Below, in pieces: positions 1 through 8,615 of a DNA stretch of 21,651 nt. Each line of letters starts with the position of its first letter. The first letter of the stretch is position 1. Source of the stretch: Verrucomicrobiales bacterium (GTDB lineage Bacteria; Verrucomicrobiota; Verrucomicrobiia; Limisphaerales; UBA11320); NCBI GenBank assembly GCA_003452185.1, contig DMJJ01000599.1, forward strand, positions 4,704-26,354, in the 5' to 3' direction. Under the pieces are notes generated by a model, which worked only from the letters and a program-made list of their open reading frames with translations, had not been told where the DNA came from and did no database searches. Both the position numbers and the translations under genes were made by a program.

Positions 1-4
1 GGCG

Positions 5-1381
5 ATGAGACAGACCGCCGGAATCACACTCGTGTTCCTCACCCTGACGGTTCCATTGTCCGGCCCCGCGGCAGACGGGCTACCCGGGGAGACCTCCTTC
101 GAAAAGGTGGTGCTGGCCACCAACCTCACGGAACCGATCCAGCTCTCGATCTCCGGGCAGGGGGAGGTCTATTTCGGGGAGCGGCGCGGGGCGGTCAAGC
201 GGTGGAGCCCCTCCTCTTCCCAGGTCACCACGCTCGCAACCCTCCCGACGTTCACGGGACCCGAGGACGGCCTTCTTGGGCTGGCTCTCGATCCCGGGTT
301 CACCACGAACCGATGGGTGTACATTTTTCACTCCGCCCACGGGGTTCAGGAGAACCGCGTCTCCCGGTTCACGGTTGACGGAGAGAGACTCGACCTCGCG
401 TCCGAGAAGGTCCTGCTTCGCATCCCGACCCTCCCCCGGAAGCCCAACCACTCCGGCGGGGGGCTCGCCTTCGATGCCCAGGGGAACCTCTATGCCTCCA
501 CGGGGGACTACACCTTCATCAACGACTCGGGCGGCTACACCCCGCTCGACGAGCGGCCCGGGAGGGAAACCTTCGACTCCCAGCGGACGGCGGCCAACAG
601 CAACGACCTGCGGGGAAAAATCCTCAGGATTCACCCGGAGCCGGACGGGAGCTATTCAATCCCGCGCGGAAACCTCTTTCCGCCCGGCACCCCCCGGACG
701 CTGCCCGAGATTTACATCCTCGGATGCCGGAATCCGTTTCGGTTCAGCGTCGACAGCCGCACGGGCTGGCTGGTCTGGGGGGACGTCGGCCCGGATGCCC
801 TCGAGCCGAGCCCGGAACGGGGGGCCGCGGGGTTTGATGAGTTCAACCTGGCGAAGGAGGCCGGAAACTTCGGGTGGCCGTACTTTGTCGCCGACAACAA
901 ACCGTACCGGAGGTTCGACTTTGCCACCCACACCCCGGGCCCCCTGTTCGACCCCGCCCATCCGGTGAACAACTCCCCCAACAACACCGGGGTGCACGAC
1001 CTCCCCCCGGCCCAACCGGCGCTCATCTGGTACCCGCCGGGCATCTCGACCCGGTTCCCACAGATGGGCTCCGGGGCCCGATCAGCGATGGCCGGCCCGA
1101 TCTACCACTACGAGCCGGAGCTGGCGTCAGCGCGCAAGTTCCCACGCGAGTTCGACGGACGGCTCTTCCTCTTTGAGTGGGAACGGGGCTGGATCAAGAC
1201 GGCACAACTCAGCAAGGAGGGTCACCTCGAGCGACTGGATCCGTTCCTCCCCGATCTCACCTTCAAGCGACCGATCTCGATGTCGTTCGGTCCCGACGGG
1301 GCGCTTTATCTCATCGAATGGGGCACCGCCTGGTACAACAACACGGACGCCCAGATCGTCCGGGTTCAACCCCGGGGCTGA
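5..1381 (+). CDS. Exported PQQ-type glucose/sorbosone dehydrogenase-like beta-propeller
   Basis: This 458-residue protein begins with a signal peptide (about residues 1-23, hydrophobic core VFLTLTVPL). The rest reads as a six-bladed propeller of the glucose/sorbosone dehydrogenase family, whose members oxidise sugars periplasmically using PQQ. Seen hallmarks are an opening EPIQLSIS...GEVYFGERRGAVKRW blade, EDGLLGLALDPGF (about 87-99), PNHSGGGLAF (147-156; His149 is the likely catalytic or PQQ-contacting His), LYASTGD, and DLRGKILRIHP (about 200-210). The last blade has ISMSFGPDGALYLIEWG. No cytochrome c, PKD or carbohydrate-binding module is attached, although homologues often carry them. The substrate cannot be read from sequence. 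The ATG at 5 is followed directly by the signal peptide, so the gene appears complete; its upstream context lies outside the window. It converges on the esterase gene that ends at 1416. Family call fairly sure, substrate unknown. Confidence 0.82.
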   Translation: MRQTAGITLVFLTLTVPLSGPAADGLPGETSFEKVVLATNLTEPIQLSISGQGEVYFGERRGAVKRWSPSSSQVTTLATLPTFTGPEDGLLGLALDPGFTTNRWVYIFHSAHGVQENRVSRFTVDGERLDLASEKVLLRIPTLPRKPNHSGGGLAFDAQGNLYASTGDYTFINDSGGYTPLDERPGRETFDSQRTAANSNDLRGKILRIHPEPDGSYSIPRGNLFPPGTPRTLPEIYILGCRNPFRFSVDSRTGWLVWGDVGPDALEPSPERGAAGFDEFNLAKEAGNFGWPYFVADNKPYRRFDFATHTPGPLFDPAHPVNNSPNNTGVHDLPPAQPALIWYPPGISTRFPQMGSGARSAMAGPIYHYEPELASARKFPREFDGRLFLFEWERGWIKTAQLSKEGHLERLDPFLPDLTFKRPISMSFGPDGALYLIEWGTAWYNNTDAQIVRVQPRG

Positions 1382-1389
1382 AGGGCCCC
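1374..1389. terminator. Weak GC hairpin spanning the stop codon, between convergent genes
   Basis: GGGGC (1374-1378) can pair with GCCCC (1385-1389) around a six-base loop that contains the TGA stop of the dehydrogenase gene. The stem is only 5 bp and has no T-run. It lies in the 34-base gap between two convergent genes, where a bidirectional terminator would be expected. Weak evidence. Confidence 0.22.
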
Positions 1390-1415
1390 TGCCCGGGCTC
1401 CCTGCGCGCATCCCC

Positions 1416-3422
1416 TCACTCGCGGGCACCGGCACGGGCCCGCGCGATGACAAAGTCGACGAACGCCCGGGACCGGAAGAACCCCTCGAACATGTTGTGA
1501 TCCTGCCCGGGAAGCACCGTCAGGGTGACAAGCCCGCGGCCACCCGCCTCCTCATAGCGGCGGACAAACTCACCCGAGTTCGCTTTCAGCGGCACCACCT
1601 TGTCCGAGTCTCCATGGATCAGGAACACCGGGACGCGCGCCCGAGCGATCCGGTCGACCCGTTCCACCGGGTTCAGCTCCGCGCTCCGGGATCCGAGCTC
1701 GGCCGGCGCAAGCCCGTAGGCCGGGGCGGCCTTCTCAAGTCCCGGGTAGCTTCGGAGATCAAACACCGGGTAGATCCCGGCCAGCCCCGCGACAAGCTCC
1801 GGGCGCGCGATCGCCCAACTGCAGACCGCCAGCCCGCCCCGGCTCCGCCCAAGGAGGCACGGCTTCCGCGCAAATCCCCTCTCCCGCACCAACTCCGCCT
1901 CCAACCCATCGAAGACCGAATGGCTCCCCGGGCTGCCATAGGCCTCGCCCACGTCCACGCCCGCGACGGCGATGCCGGCCGCAAGAAACCGCTCGTGCAT
2001 CCATCGCTCCGCCTCATCCGGCAGCCCGGGAAGGGTCGGTGCGTAAAACACCCAGGGCTGGGGGGTCGTCCGAAGCGCGGGTGCCGGGAGATACACAAAG
2101 GCCGTGTGCCCCTGAATGGCGAACGCCTCCGCGCCCGGCAGCGCGAGGCGCCCCGAAAACGCGGCCCGGGATAACCTCGTCCCCCCGTCCGCCCCCTTCT
2201 CACCCATGGCGAGACGCCCCTCGAGCCAGGGGGCGACCTTCTCCGCCCACTTCGTCCCGTGCTCCCGAAGTCCCTTGCCGCTGAAGTGAATCCCGGCCCC
2301 GCCCGAATCCCGAAGGTCCCCGGTGAGCCGGTCCGAATCGGGCCCCTCGAGCGCGATTCCCGCCCCCCACAAGGCCGCCTGGGCCTCGCGAATCTCGGGC
2401 GACCCGGGGTCGTTCGGGGTGTGATAGCTCACCTGTGCGACAAACCAAGGAACCTCCCAGCCGGCCTCCCCCCGCGAGGCGGCGATCAGCCGCTCCATGT
2501 AGGAGCGATAGAGTCCCCCCGGGAGCGTCCGGGTGGGATCGGACTGGTTGGCATCCGATTCCCCCTGATGCCAGAGAACGGCGCGGCACCCCTGGGGCCC
2601 CAACTGGCGGAGGAGGCCCGCGAGCCGCGCGAACAGCACCCCGTCATTTTCCCATTCCCCCCCGGGCAGCCGGGTGACATGGGCGGTCACCGTGGGGGGA
2701 TTTGGGAACCGGCTTCCACGGGGAAGCCATTCCCGGACACTGGTCCCTCCCGCCCCGGCCGCCACCACGCCAATCGGCACCCCGAAACGCTCCGCCATCG
2801 CGTCCCCGAACGGGGGGATGAAGCTCCCCCCACCCCCACTCGCCCCGGGCTGCGGATCCTGCGCCACGCGCCACTCCGTGCCGGAGAAGGCCGACACCCG
2901 CCCGGTGCGCGGGCGCTGGCGCTCCTCCCCATGGTTGGCGGAGTTCGACTGCCCGGCGATGACGAAGACCTCCCCCACCCCGACGTGCTCCACCCGCCCA
3001 AGGTCGAAGGTCGAGGGACCCGATACCCCGCGGAGCTCCAGCGGATGCCATCCCCCGGCGGGGGCCCGGAGTTGAAACTCGAAACCCGCCGACCCGCCTC
3101 CCGAAGGCAGCTCCCCGAGCGGGATCCATTCCCCCGACGCGCCCCCCACGCGGACGCGGGCCTCCAGGCGGGTCTTTGGCGGAAGCGGTTCAACCACGCT
3201 CCCCGACACCCTCACGATTCCCTGCGTGGTGGAAAACCTCTGGAAGACCTGCCAATCGAGGGGCGAGGAAAGGTGGAGGTTGGTCGGCAACGGGGGCGAG
3301 GCGGCCGATACCGGCCATGCAAGCCCCACCGCCAACATCATCAGCCCGCACCCGAACAACCCAGCCCGTGGAGCCCGTCCACCGCGAGGTCCCGGAGCGG
3401 GCACCGGCCATAGGAGATTCAT
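1416..3422 (-). CDS. Exported fusion: SASA-type carbohydrate esterase plus alpha/beta hydrolase
   Basis: This 668-residue protein has an N-terminal signal segment (hydrophobic about 21-40, ending PVSAA). Residues about 45-145 form a beta-rich region like the one that precedes the catalytic domain of sialate O-acetylesterases. Residues about 150-400 are the SASA/SGNH esterase: EVFVIAGQSNSANHG gives nucleophile Ser159, LWHQGESD (284-290) is the conserved Gln-Gly-Glu-Ser block, and DSGGAGIHF gives Asp372 and His379. Residues about 440-668 are a second, alpha/beta-hydrolase domain with nucleophile elbow GRSRGG (Ser527), HGDSDKVVP (Asp607) and GQDHNMF (His642). Both catalytic sets look intact, so two ester- or peptide-cleaving activities on one chain are predicted, probably in the periplasm. 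It lies 58 bases downstream of the receiver gene in the same direction. The ATG at 3422 has only a close GAGG upstream. Sugar-ester specificity is inferred from the family. Confidence 0.85.
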   Translation of the reverse strand: MNLLWPVPAPGPRGGRAPRAGLFGCGLMMLAVGLAWPVSAASPPLPTNLHLSSPLDWQVFQRFSTTQGIVRVSGSVVEPLPPKTRLEARVRVGGASGEWIPLGELPSGGGSAGFEFQLRAPAGGWHPLELRGVSGPSTFDLGRVEHVGVGEVFVIAGQSNSANHGEERQRPRTGRVSAFSGTEWRVAQDPQPGASGGGGSFIPPFGDAMAERFGVPIGVVAAGAGGTSVREWLPRGSRFPNPPTVTAHVTRLPGGEWENDGVLFARLAGLLRQLGPQGCRAVLWHQGESDANQSDPTRTLPGGLYRSYMERLIAASRGEAGWEVPWFVAQVSYHTPNDPGSPEIREAQAALWGAGIALEGPDSDRLTGDLRDSGGAGIHFSGKGLREHGTKWAEKVAPWLEGRLAMGEKGADGGTRLSRAAFSGRLALPGAEAFAIQGHTAFVYLPAPALRTTPQPWVFYAPTLPGLPDEAERWMHERFLAAGIAVAGVDVGEAYGSPGSHSVFDGLEAELVRERGFARKPCLLGRSRGGLAVCSWAIARPELVAGLAGIYPVFDLRSYPGLEKAAPAYGLAPAELGSRSAELNPVERVDRIARARVPVFLIHGDSDKVVPLKANSGEFVRRYEEAGGRGLVTLTVLPGQDHNMFEGFFRSRAFVDFVIARARAGARE

Positions 3423-3480
3423 GGCCTCAAGGCTAGGAACCCCGACCGCGGAGTCAATGCACCAGTGCCGGGAGCGGATG

Positions 3481-3882
3481 CTACGCGCTCACCCGAAGGC
3501 CCGGCGCCTCCAAAAGGGCCCGGACACGCGCCAGCAGATCCTCCATCACGAAGGGTTTGGCAAAGACCTGGGACGCCCCCGCGCTTAGCGCCATGGTGAG
3601 ATAGAGCTCGGGGGCCCAGCGCCCCCCGCCCGAGATGGCCACGACAGGCACCCGGGGATAGCTGCGACGCAGCTCGAAGGTCAGCCCAAGCCCCTCGGCG
3701 TCCGGCATCACAACGTCCGTGATCACCAGGTCGACGCCCGTCTCCTGCATCCTCACAAGCGCCTCACGCCCGTTGATCGCCTGCACCACGCCATATCCCT
3801 CGCGCTCCAGGGTGCGTCGCAGCACCGAGCGCATCGCGTCATCATCGTCCACCACCAGGATCGTCGCAGAGTTCATGGGCAT
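3481..3882 (-). CDS. Stand-alone response-regulator receiver protein
   Basis: At 133 residues this is a single CheY-type receiver with no output domain. Visible motifs are ILVVDDDDAM (acidic pocket, Asp12-Asp15), DLVITDVVMPD (phospho-acceptor Asp56), VAISGGG (switch Ser84) and FAKPF (Lys109). Its ATG (3882-3880) shares one base with the TGA stop of the hybrid kinase (3884-3882), a TGATG arrangement that implies translational coupling. A second in-frame ATG at 3876 would remove only two residues. The neighbouring kinase is the obvious phospho-donor. With no DNA-binding or enzymatic domain, it could act by protein contact, as a phosphate sink, or as a relay intermediate; the sequence does not decide among these. 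Confidence 0.9.
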   Translation of the reverse strand: MPMNSATILVVDDDDAMRSVLRRTLEREGYGVVQAINGREALVRMQETGVDLVITDVVMPDAEGLGLTFELRRSYPRVPVVAISGGGRWAPELYLTMALSAGASQVFAKPFVMEDLLARVRALLEAPGLRVSA

Positions 3883-6800
3883 CAGGGTTGTCGTTGGGAC
3901 AGGGACTCGTTGAGCACCGCGCCCAGTTCAGCGAGGGTGACCGGCTTGTGGAGGACCTGGAGGATGTTGACGGCCCGGGCCCTGGCCGCCACCTGGTCGG
4001 TGAGATGCCCCGAGCTGAGAAGCACCCGGATGTCCGGGCGGGCTTGCCGGGCCGCCTGGGCCAGTTGCAACCCGTCCATGCCGGGCATGTGGAGATCGGT
4101 GATGAGGAGGTCGTAGCGACGGGGATTCGCCCGAAGGGCCTCCAGGCAACGTTCTCCCGAGGTGAATCCCTCGACCTCGTAGCCGAGGCGGCGGAGCATC
4201 CGGGTGGCCATGTCAACCAGGGGAGGCTCATCGTCCAGATAGAGGATCCGCTGGCCGGCCCCCCGAAGGATCTCCCTCGCGGGCGGGGAGGGCTCCTCGA
4301 CCTCGCCCTGGAGGGCGGGGAAGTACAGCTGGAACGTCGTCCCCTCGCCAGGCCGGCTGGAGACGCCAACCACTCCATCGTGGGACTGGACGATCCCGTG
4401 CACCACCGAGAGCCCGAGGCCGGTGCCCCGCCCGGGCTCCTTGGTGGTGAAGAACGGCTCGAAGACCCGCTCCAGAGTCGCCCCATCCATCCCGCACCCG
4501 TTGTCGGCCACGGAGAGGCAGGCGTAAGACCCGGGGCGCAACCCCTGGGGTTGGCCCGCCACCCGGGCCTCGACCTTCACAAGATTCAACCCCACCTCGA
4601 TCCGGCCCGAATCCCCCCCGAGGGCGTGCCACGAGTTGGTGACCAGGTTGAGAAGGACTTGATGGATCTGCGATGGATCGGCGAGCACCTTGGGAGCCCG
4701 GGGGTCGACCGACACGCTCAGCTCCACCCCTGCAGGCAGGGTGGCACGCAGGAGGCTGGCCGCCTCCCGGAGGATCGGCTCCAGGGAGGTGATCTGCCGG
4801 GCCTGCGGCTGCTGACGGCTGAAGGAAAGGATCTGACGCACGAGGCTCCTGGCCCTGTCGGCGGCCTGCGCGATCTCGACGATGCTCTCGTACGCGGGAT
4901 GCCCGGGGTCCAGGTCCGCGCGGGCAAGGTGGACGTTACCGACGATCGCCCCCAGGATGTTGTTGAAATCATGGGCGATGCCGCCGGAGAGCGTCCCCAG
5001 GGCCTCCATCTTCTGGGCCTGGCGGAACTGGGCCTCCAACTGGCGGCGGTCGGTGATGTCCTCCGCGATCCCCGCGATCCGGTACACCTGGCCGTCAGCC
5101 CCCTTGACCGGGAAGGCGCGGTCATGGATCCAGCGGATGCTCCCATCCGGCCGGAGGATGCGGTACTCGACATCGTATTCGCCTGTCGCCTGCTTGAAGC
5201 GGGCAAGCCCGGCGACACGCTCACGGTCCTCCGCGTGGATGGCCTCGAGCCACGAGATCGGAGCTGCCTGGAGGCTCGCACAGGTCCGGCCCCAGATCCG
5301 CTCATACCCGGGGCTGATATAAAGGATCTGCTGCTTCGTGACGTCGGTGAGCCAAAAGACCTCCCGGATGTTCTCGGCAAGCTGACGAAACCGGGCCTGG
5401 GCCTCGAGCATCACCGCCTCGGTCTCCTTGCGGTCCGTGATGTCATGGTTGATGAAGAGGGTGCACTGGGCACCGGCCACCTCGATCCGCTCGGCCGAAA
5501 CGAGGACGGTGAGAAGTCTCCCCGACTTGGCCCGGATCGTACACTCCACCTCCCGCACCGGCACCCCTGCCGCCAGGGCCTCAATGATTCCAGCCCTCTG
5601 CTCCGGAACCGGCCACAGGCCGAGATCCGCAGCACGCCGGCCGAGAACCTCCTCCCGGGAGTAACCCAGCAGGAGGGAGTAGGCCTCATTCACGTCGAGG
5701 TAGTATCCGTCCGGGTGAGTGCTGACGGCGAGGATCGCCGGATTGGCCCGGAACGCCTTCGAGAACCGCTCCTCGCTCTCGCGCAGGGTCTCCTCGACCT
5801 TCCGCCGCGCGATCAGGTCGACCTCAAGCGCCGCGGTCCGCTCGGCGACCCGCTGCTCGAGGGTTCTCACGTGCGCCGCGAGTTCGACCCGCGCCTGCAC
5901 GGCGGCAAACCCCAGGATGGCCAGCAGCAGAATGATCCCGATCACCACCGGCAGGAACCATGGCTGATCCTGGACCGGAAGCGGGCGCACGTTGAACGTC
6001 AGCCCCGCCGCCTGAAGGTCGACGTCCCCGCTTGAATCCCGCGACCGCACTTCGACCCGGTGGGATCCGACCCCAAGCTCCGAGGGTGCGAATGCCCTGG
6101 AGGGCTCGGGGGAGAAGCGGCTCCAGCTCCCCCCATCCACCCGCCATGAGTAGGAGAGGTTGCCATAGGAGCCGGAGCCCTGGAATCGCTCGACCGCACG
6201 GGCCGCGATCCGGACCGCCTCGCCGCTCAGGTAGTTGGAGTTGCCGAAGGCAATCTCGGTCCGGGGTGCAATTCCGTCCGGCGTGAAGCGGAAGACCGAG
6301 TCCTGGGTGCCCAGCCAATACCGTCCCTGCGGATCCTTGACCACACTCTCAACCGAGAACTCCTCCGGCATGTGAACGTCGCGCACCTCCGGATCGACGG
6401 CGTCCGGGAAGATCTCAAACCACCCCTTCAGCCCGACCAGCAAGCTTCCGTCCGCCGCCAACTGCAGGCTGGAGTGCAGCTCGGCAGGGAACCGGCGCCA
6501 CGCCCCTTGCAGCAGCCGACTCAGCCCGTCCCGTCCACCGGTAGCGCCGCTGCTGGAGACCCAAAGTTCCCTGCCCCGCTCGGCGATCGCGTAGGCATGC
6601 CGGCCCGGCAGCCCCTCCACCGCCACCCATTCCCCCGGGACGTCCAGGGGATGGCGAAAAAGGCCGTTGTCCCCGTAGATCCAGAGCAGATGGGATTGCA
6701 CCGACTCGTAGAGCCTGTCCTGGACTGCGCTGGAAATACTCCGTGGAATTCTCACGGCTTCCTCCCGCCCTGGAAGCAGATGAACGGCGCTGGCCTCCCC

Positions 6801-8306
6801 CCCAGCCACGGCCGGGACCCACATCCAGGCCCCCTCGCCCGCCGCCGCCAGACGGACCCGCCCGAGCTCCCCACCGAACGGGGGGAGAGGCCTGAACGTC
6901 CAGGCCCCCGCGCGCCAAGTGGCGACGCCCGGCGCCCCCGCCCCATCCTCCCCCACCACCCAGAAGCTCCCATCGCGACTCGCGACGCCATCGATGATCC
7001 GTTGAACCCCGGTCTCCGGCGGCCCCATCACCACGGACGCAGCCCCAGTCCATCGCTCGACACGGTTGGAGGACCAGGCCCAAACGGATCCCGCGACATC
7101 CAGGGAGATGTCCAGGCATGGCTGATCCAGTCGTTCCCAAACGTTGTTCCTGGTTCTGACCGGGATCGACGGTGGAACGCTCCACCCCCGGGCACGCGCA
7201 AACCAGACCTGCCCCGACGCATCGACGAAGCGCGGAGGGGGCAATTCCGCAAACTCGTCCCACTCACAGTTCCTCCGCCAGCAGACCAGGGTGTCGAACC
7301 CGACCGCCCAGAAGTTTCCGTCCGGTCCCTCCCGAAGATCCTCCACGTAGCCGTGGGGGGCATCGAAGCCGCTGGAGATCTCAGTCCACGCCTGCCCCGT
7401 CCACTCGACGAATGCCCTCCGCCCACCCCGGATCGCCCGCGTGGCGATGAGCCTTCCGTCCCGTGAAACCCGGATGCCGTACCGGTGCAACTCCGCGCCC
7501 GCAACCCGCTCCCAGGACCCGTTGGCATGGACGAACAGGGACTGGCCGTCCGAGAACCGGAGGGGCCCGCCCGGTGCCTGCGCCATGCATCCGGAGCCAA
7601 ATCCGTAGGGACCGGGATCGGGGGTCAAGACCCTCTCCCACCGATCCCCGGCGAGCCGGGCGACCCCCTGCTTCGTGACCGCCCAGCGGGTTCCGTCGGA
7701 GTCCTGAAAATATTCCACCACATACTCGCTCGGAAGCCCATCCGTCGTTCCGTACGCACGCCACCGCCCCTGCTTGAACGATGCGATCCCGCCTGAACCA
7801 GATCCGGCGGGCCAAGGGTCGCTACAAAACCAGATCGTCCCGTCCGAGTCCTCCACGATCCGTCGCACCCCGGGCCCAGCGAGCCCCGCCTCGGAGCCGA
7901 AGGTCCGGTACGCCCTCCCATCATACACCCCGGCCCCTTTGTCCGATCCGACCCAAAGGATTCCCGACCGGGTCACAAGAACCGACCGGATGAACTCGCT
8001 CGGCAGCCCATTGCTGATCCCATGCCTCACCCAGCGATACCCGTCGAACTCCCGCAGACCGTCCGAGGAGGCCACCCAGAGGGTTCCCTTGCGTCCCTCG
8101 GTTCCCTCGCGCTCAAAATCGAGCGTGAAGATGTTGCGCCCCCGCAATCCCGCCTCCTCCGCAAACGAAACCACACGCCATGGATGCAACGTCGGTTGCA
8201 CGGGGGAGAAAGTCGACGCCTCCGAAGCCAACCGCCCCAGCAAGGCACTCAGGGCGATTACCAGGTATAACCGAGAACGAGGGGAGTAAATCCTGCACCA
8301 GCGCAT
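3882..8306 (-). CDS. Propeller-sensor hybrid histidine kinase (Reg_prop, Y_Y_Y, PAS-PAS, HisKA, HATPase, REC)
   Basis: With the ATG at 8306 the protein has 1474 residues; a TTG one codon upstream (8309) is also possible. Domains in order: signal peptide about 8-30; a large periplasmic region about 40-690 with two-component-regulator propeller repeats (GTLWVASSDGLREFDG, GILWVGSDKGAGVYDG, RYWLGTQDSVFRFTPDG); a Y_Y_Y-like Ig domain about 700-775; one membrane helix 784-803; a linker coiled coil about 806-845; PAS about 848-965 and PAS about 970-1090, each closing with DITDR; HisKA with phospho-acceptor His1112 in GGIAHDFNN; HATPase with NLVTNSWHAL, DNGCGMDG and GTGLGLSVVHG; and a C-terminal receiver with Asp1358/1359, phospho-acceptor Asp1404 and Lys1454. 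It resembles hybrid two-component systems that sense polysaccharide fragments, but it lacks their C-terminal AraC-type helix-turn-helix. The ligand is unknown. It overlaps the receiver gene downstream. Confidence 0.92.
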   Translation of the reverse strand: MRWCRIYSPRSRLYLVIALSALLGRLASEASTFSPVQPTLHPWRVVSFAEEAGLRGRNIFTLDFEREGTEGRKGTLWVASSDGLREFDGYRWVRHGISNGLPSEFIRSVLVTRSGILWVGSDKGAGVYDGRAYRTFGSEAGLAGPGVRRIVEDSDGTIWFCSDPWPAGSGSGGIASFKQGRWRAYGTTDGLPSEYVVEYFQDSDGTRWAVTKQGVARLAGDRWERVLTPDPGPYGFGSGCMAQAPGGPLRFSDGQSLFVHANGSWERVAGAELHRYGIRVSRDGRLIATRAIRGGRRAFVEWTGQAWTEISSGFDAPHGYVEDLREGPDGNFWAVGFDTLVCWRRNCEWDEFAELPPPRFVDASGQVWFARARGWSVPPSIPVRTRNNVWERLDQPCLDISLDVAGSVWAWSSNRVERWTGAASVVMGPPETGVQRIIDGVASRDGSFWVVGEDGAGAPGVATWRAGAWTFRPLPPFGGELGRVRLAAAGEGAWMWVPAVAGGEASAVHLLPGREEAVRIPRSISSAVQDRLYESVQSHLLWIYGDNGLFRHPLDVPGEWVAVEGLPGRHAYAIAERGRELWVSSSGATGGRDGLSRLLQGAWRRFPAELHSSLQLAADGSLLVGLKGWFEIFPDAVDPEVRDVHMPEEFSVESVVKDPQGRYWLGTQDSVFRFTPDGIAPRTEIAFGNSNYLSGEAVRIAARAVERFQGSGSYGNLSYSWRVDGGSWSRFSPEPSRAFAPSELGVGSHRVEVRSRDSSGDVDLQAAGLTFNVRPLPVQDQPWFLPVVIGIILLLAILGFAAVQARVELAAHVRTLEQRVAERTAALEVDLIARRKVEETLRESEERFSKAFRANPAILAVSTHPDGYYLDVNEAYSLLLGYSREEVLGRRAADLGLWPVPEQRAGIIEALAAGVPVREVECTIRAKSGRLLTVLVSAERIEVAGAQCTLFINHDITDRKETEAVMLEAQARFRQLAENIREVFWLTDVTKQQILYISPGYERIWGRTCASLQAAPISWLEAIHAEDRERVAGLARFKQATGEYDVEYRILRPDGSIRWIHDRAFPVKGADGQVYRIAGIAEDITDRRQLEAQFRQAQKMEALGTLSGGIAHDFNNILGAIVGNVHLARADLDPGHPAYESIVEIAQAADRARSLVRQILSFSRQQPQARQITSLEPILREAASLLRATLPAGVELSVSVDPRAPKVLADPSQIHQVLLNLVTNSWHALGGDSGRIEVGLNLVKVEARVAGQPQGLRPGSYACLSVADNGCGMDGATLERVFEPFFTTKEPGRGTGLGLSVVHGIVQSHDGVVGVSSRPGEGTTFQLYFPALQGEVEEPSPPAREILRGAGQRILYLDDEPPLVDMATRMLRRLGYEVEGFTSGERCLEALRANPRRYDLLITDLHMPGMDGLQLAQAARQARPDIRVLLSSGHLTDQVAARARAVNILQVLHKPVTLAELGAVLNESLSQRQP

Positions 8307-8456
8307 CAACTCCAGTCACGATCGGTTCATCAGGATACCGTCACGAGTGAAAATCGATGGCGGGTTGATTATTTTTTTCTCACTGAATCCAGACCTCAGA
8401 TTCTTTTCCAGCGGTAAAGGTCGTTGTCAGCTTGAAACGCACGCGCCACGCCTTGG

Positions 8457-8491
8457 ATGCCAAGCTTCAGCCCGAGGGGTTGGGCTGGCAT
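8457..8491. repeat. Bulged inverted repeat between rnr and the kinase gene
   Basis: ATGCC (8457-8461) pairs with GGCAT (8487-8491), and AGCCC (8469-8473) pairs with GGGCT (8482-8486). The left side has a seven-base bulge and the loop is eight bases. It lies about 115 bases after the rnr stop with no T-run on either strand, so it may be a 3'-end structure of the rnr transcript or an operator. Function unknown. Confidence 0.35.
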
Positions 8492-8494
8492 AGC

Positions 8495-8510
8495 TGGCAC
8501 GGCATTGGCA
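8495..8510 (+). promoter_or_regulatory. Sigma-54-like -24/-12 motif
   Basis: TGGCACGGCATTGGCA fits the sigma-54 consensus TGGCAC-N5-TTGCA except for G instead of T at the second base of the -12 element. The invariant GG and GC are correctly spaced by 10 bases. It points rightwards, into the antisense strand of rnr, and no plausible rightward gene lies downstream in the window. The surrounding bases repeat GGCA several times, so a chance match is quite possible. Confidence 0.2.
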
Positions 8511-8593
8511 GATGACGTCTATCACGTCGTGCGACGAAACCTGCCCGCGAAACGCCGCTCTACCGGCCCCTGCCGACAGACTGCATCGCCCGC

Positions 8594-8615
8594 CGCCCTC
8601 GGTCTATCGAGGGCG
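8594..8615 (-). terminator. Perfect 8-bp hairpin spanning the rnr stop codon
   Basis: CGCCCTCG (8594-8601) and CGAGGGCG (8608-8615) are exact reverse complements around a six-base loop. The loop contains the TAG stop codon of rnr (8606-8604). The stem is strong but no T-run follows it on the rnr strand, so it is not a textbook intrinsic terminator. It may protect the 3' end or pause RNA polymerase. Confidence 0.38.

Larger units (their letters stand above)
8310..8593. other. Intergenic region between rnr and the hybrid kinase gene
   Basis: About 290 bases lie between the rnr stop and the kinase start, and I see no gene in them. The kinase-proximal part is relatively AT-rich: at 8371-8379 there is a run of seven T, which on the kinase strand is an A-rich tract with a nearby AATAAT that could serve as a -10 box. 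I could not find a convincing -35 partner. The middle holds a bulged inverted repeat (8457-8491) and a sigma-54-like motif (8495-8510), each listed separately. The region is the likely place for the kinase promoter, which would separate it from rnr. Confidence 0.4.

Noticed and set aside
3888..6035. 715-codon open frame on the plus strand under the kinase gene
   Set aside because: Antisense shadow of the PAS/kinase/receiver coding region; no domain or signal in its translation.
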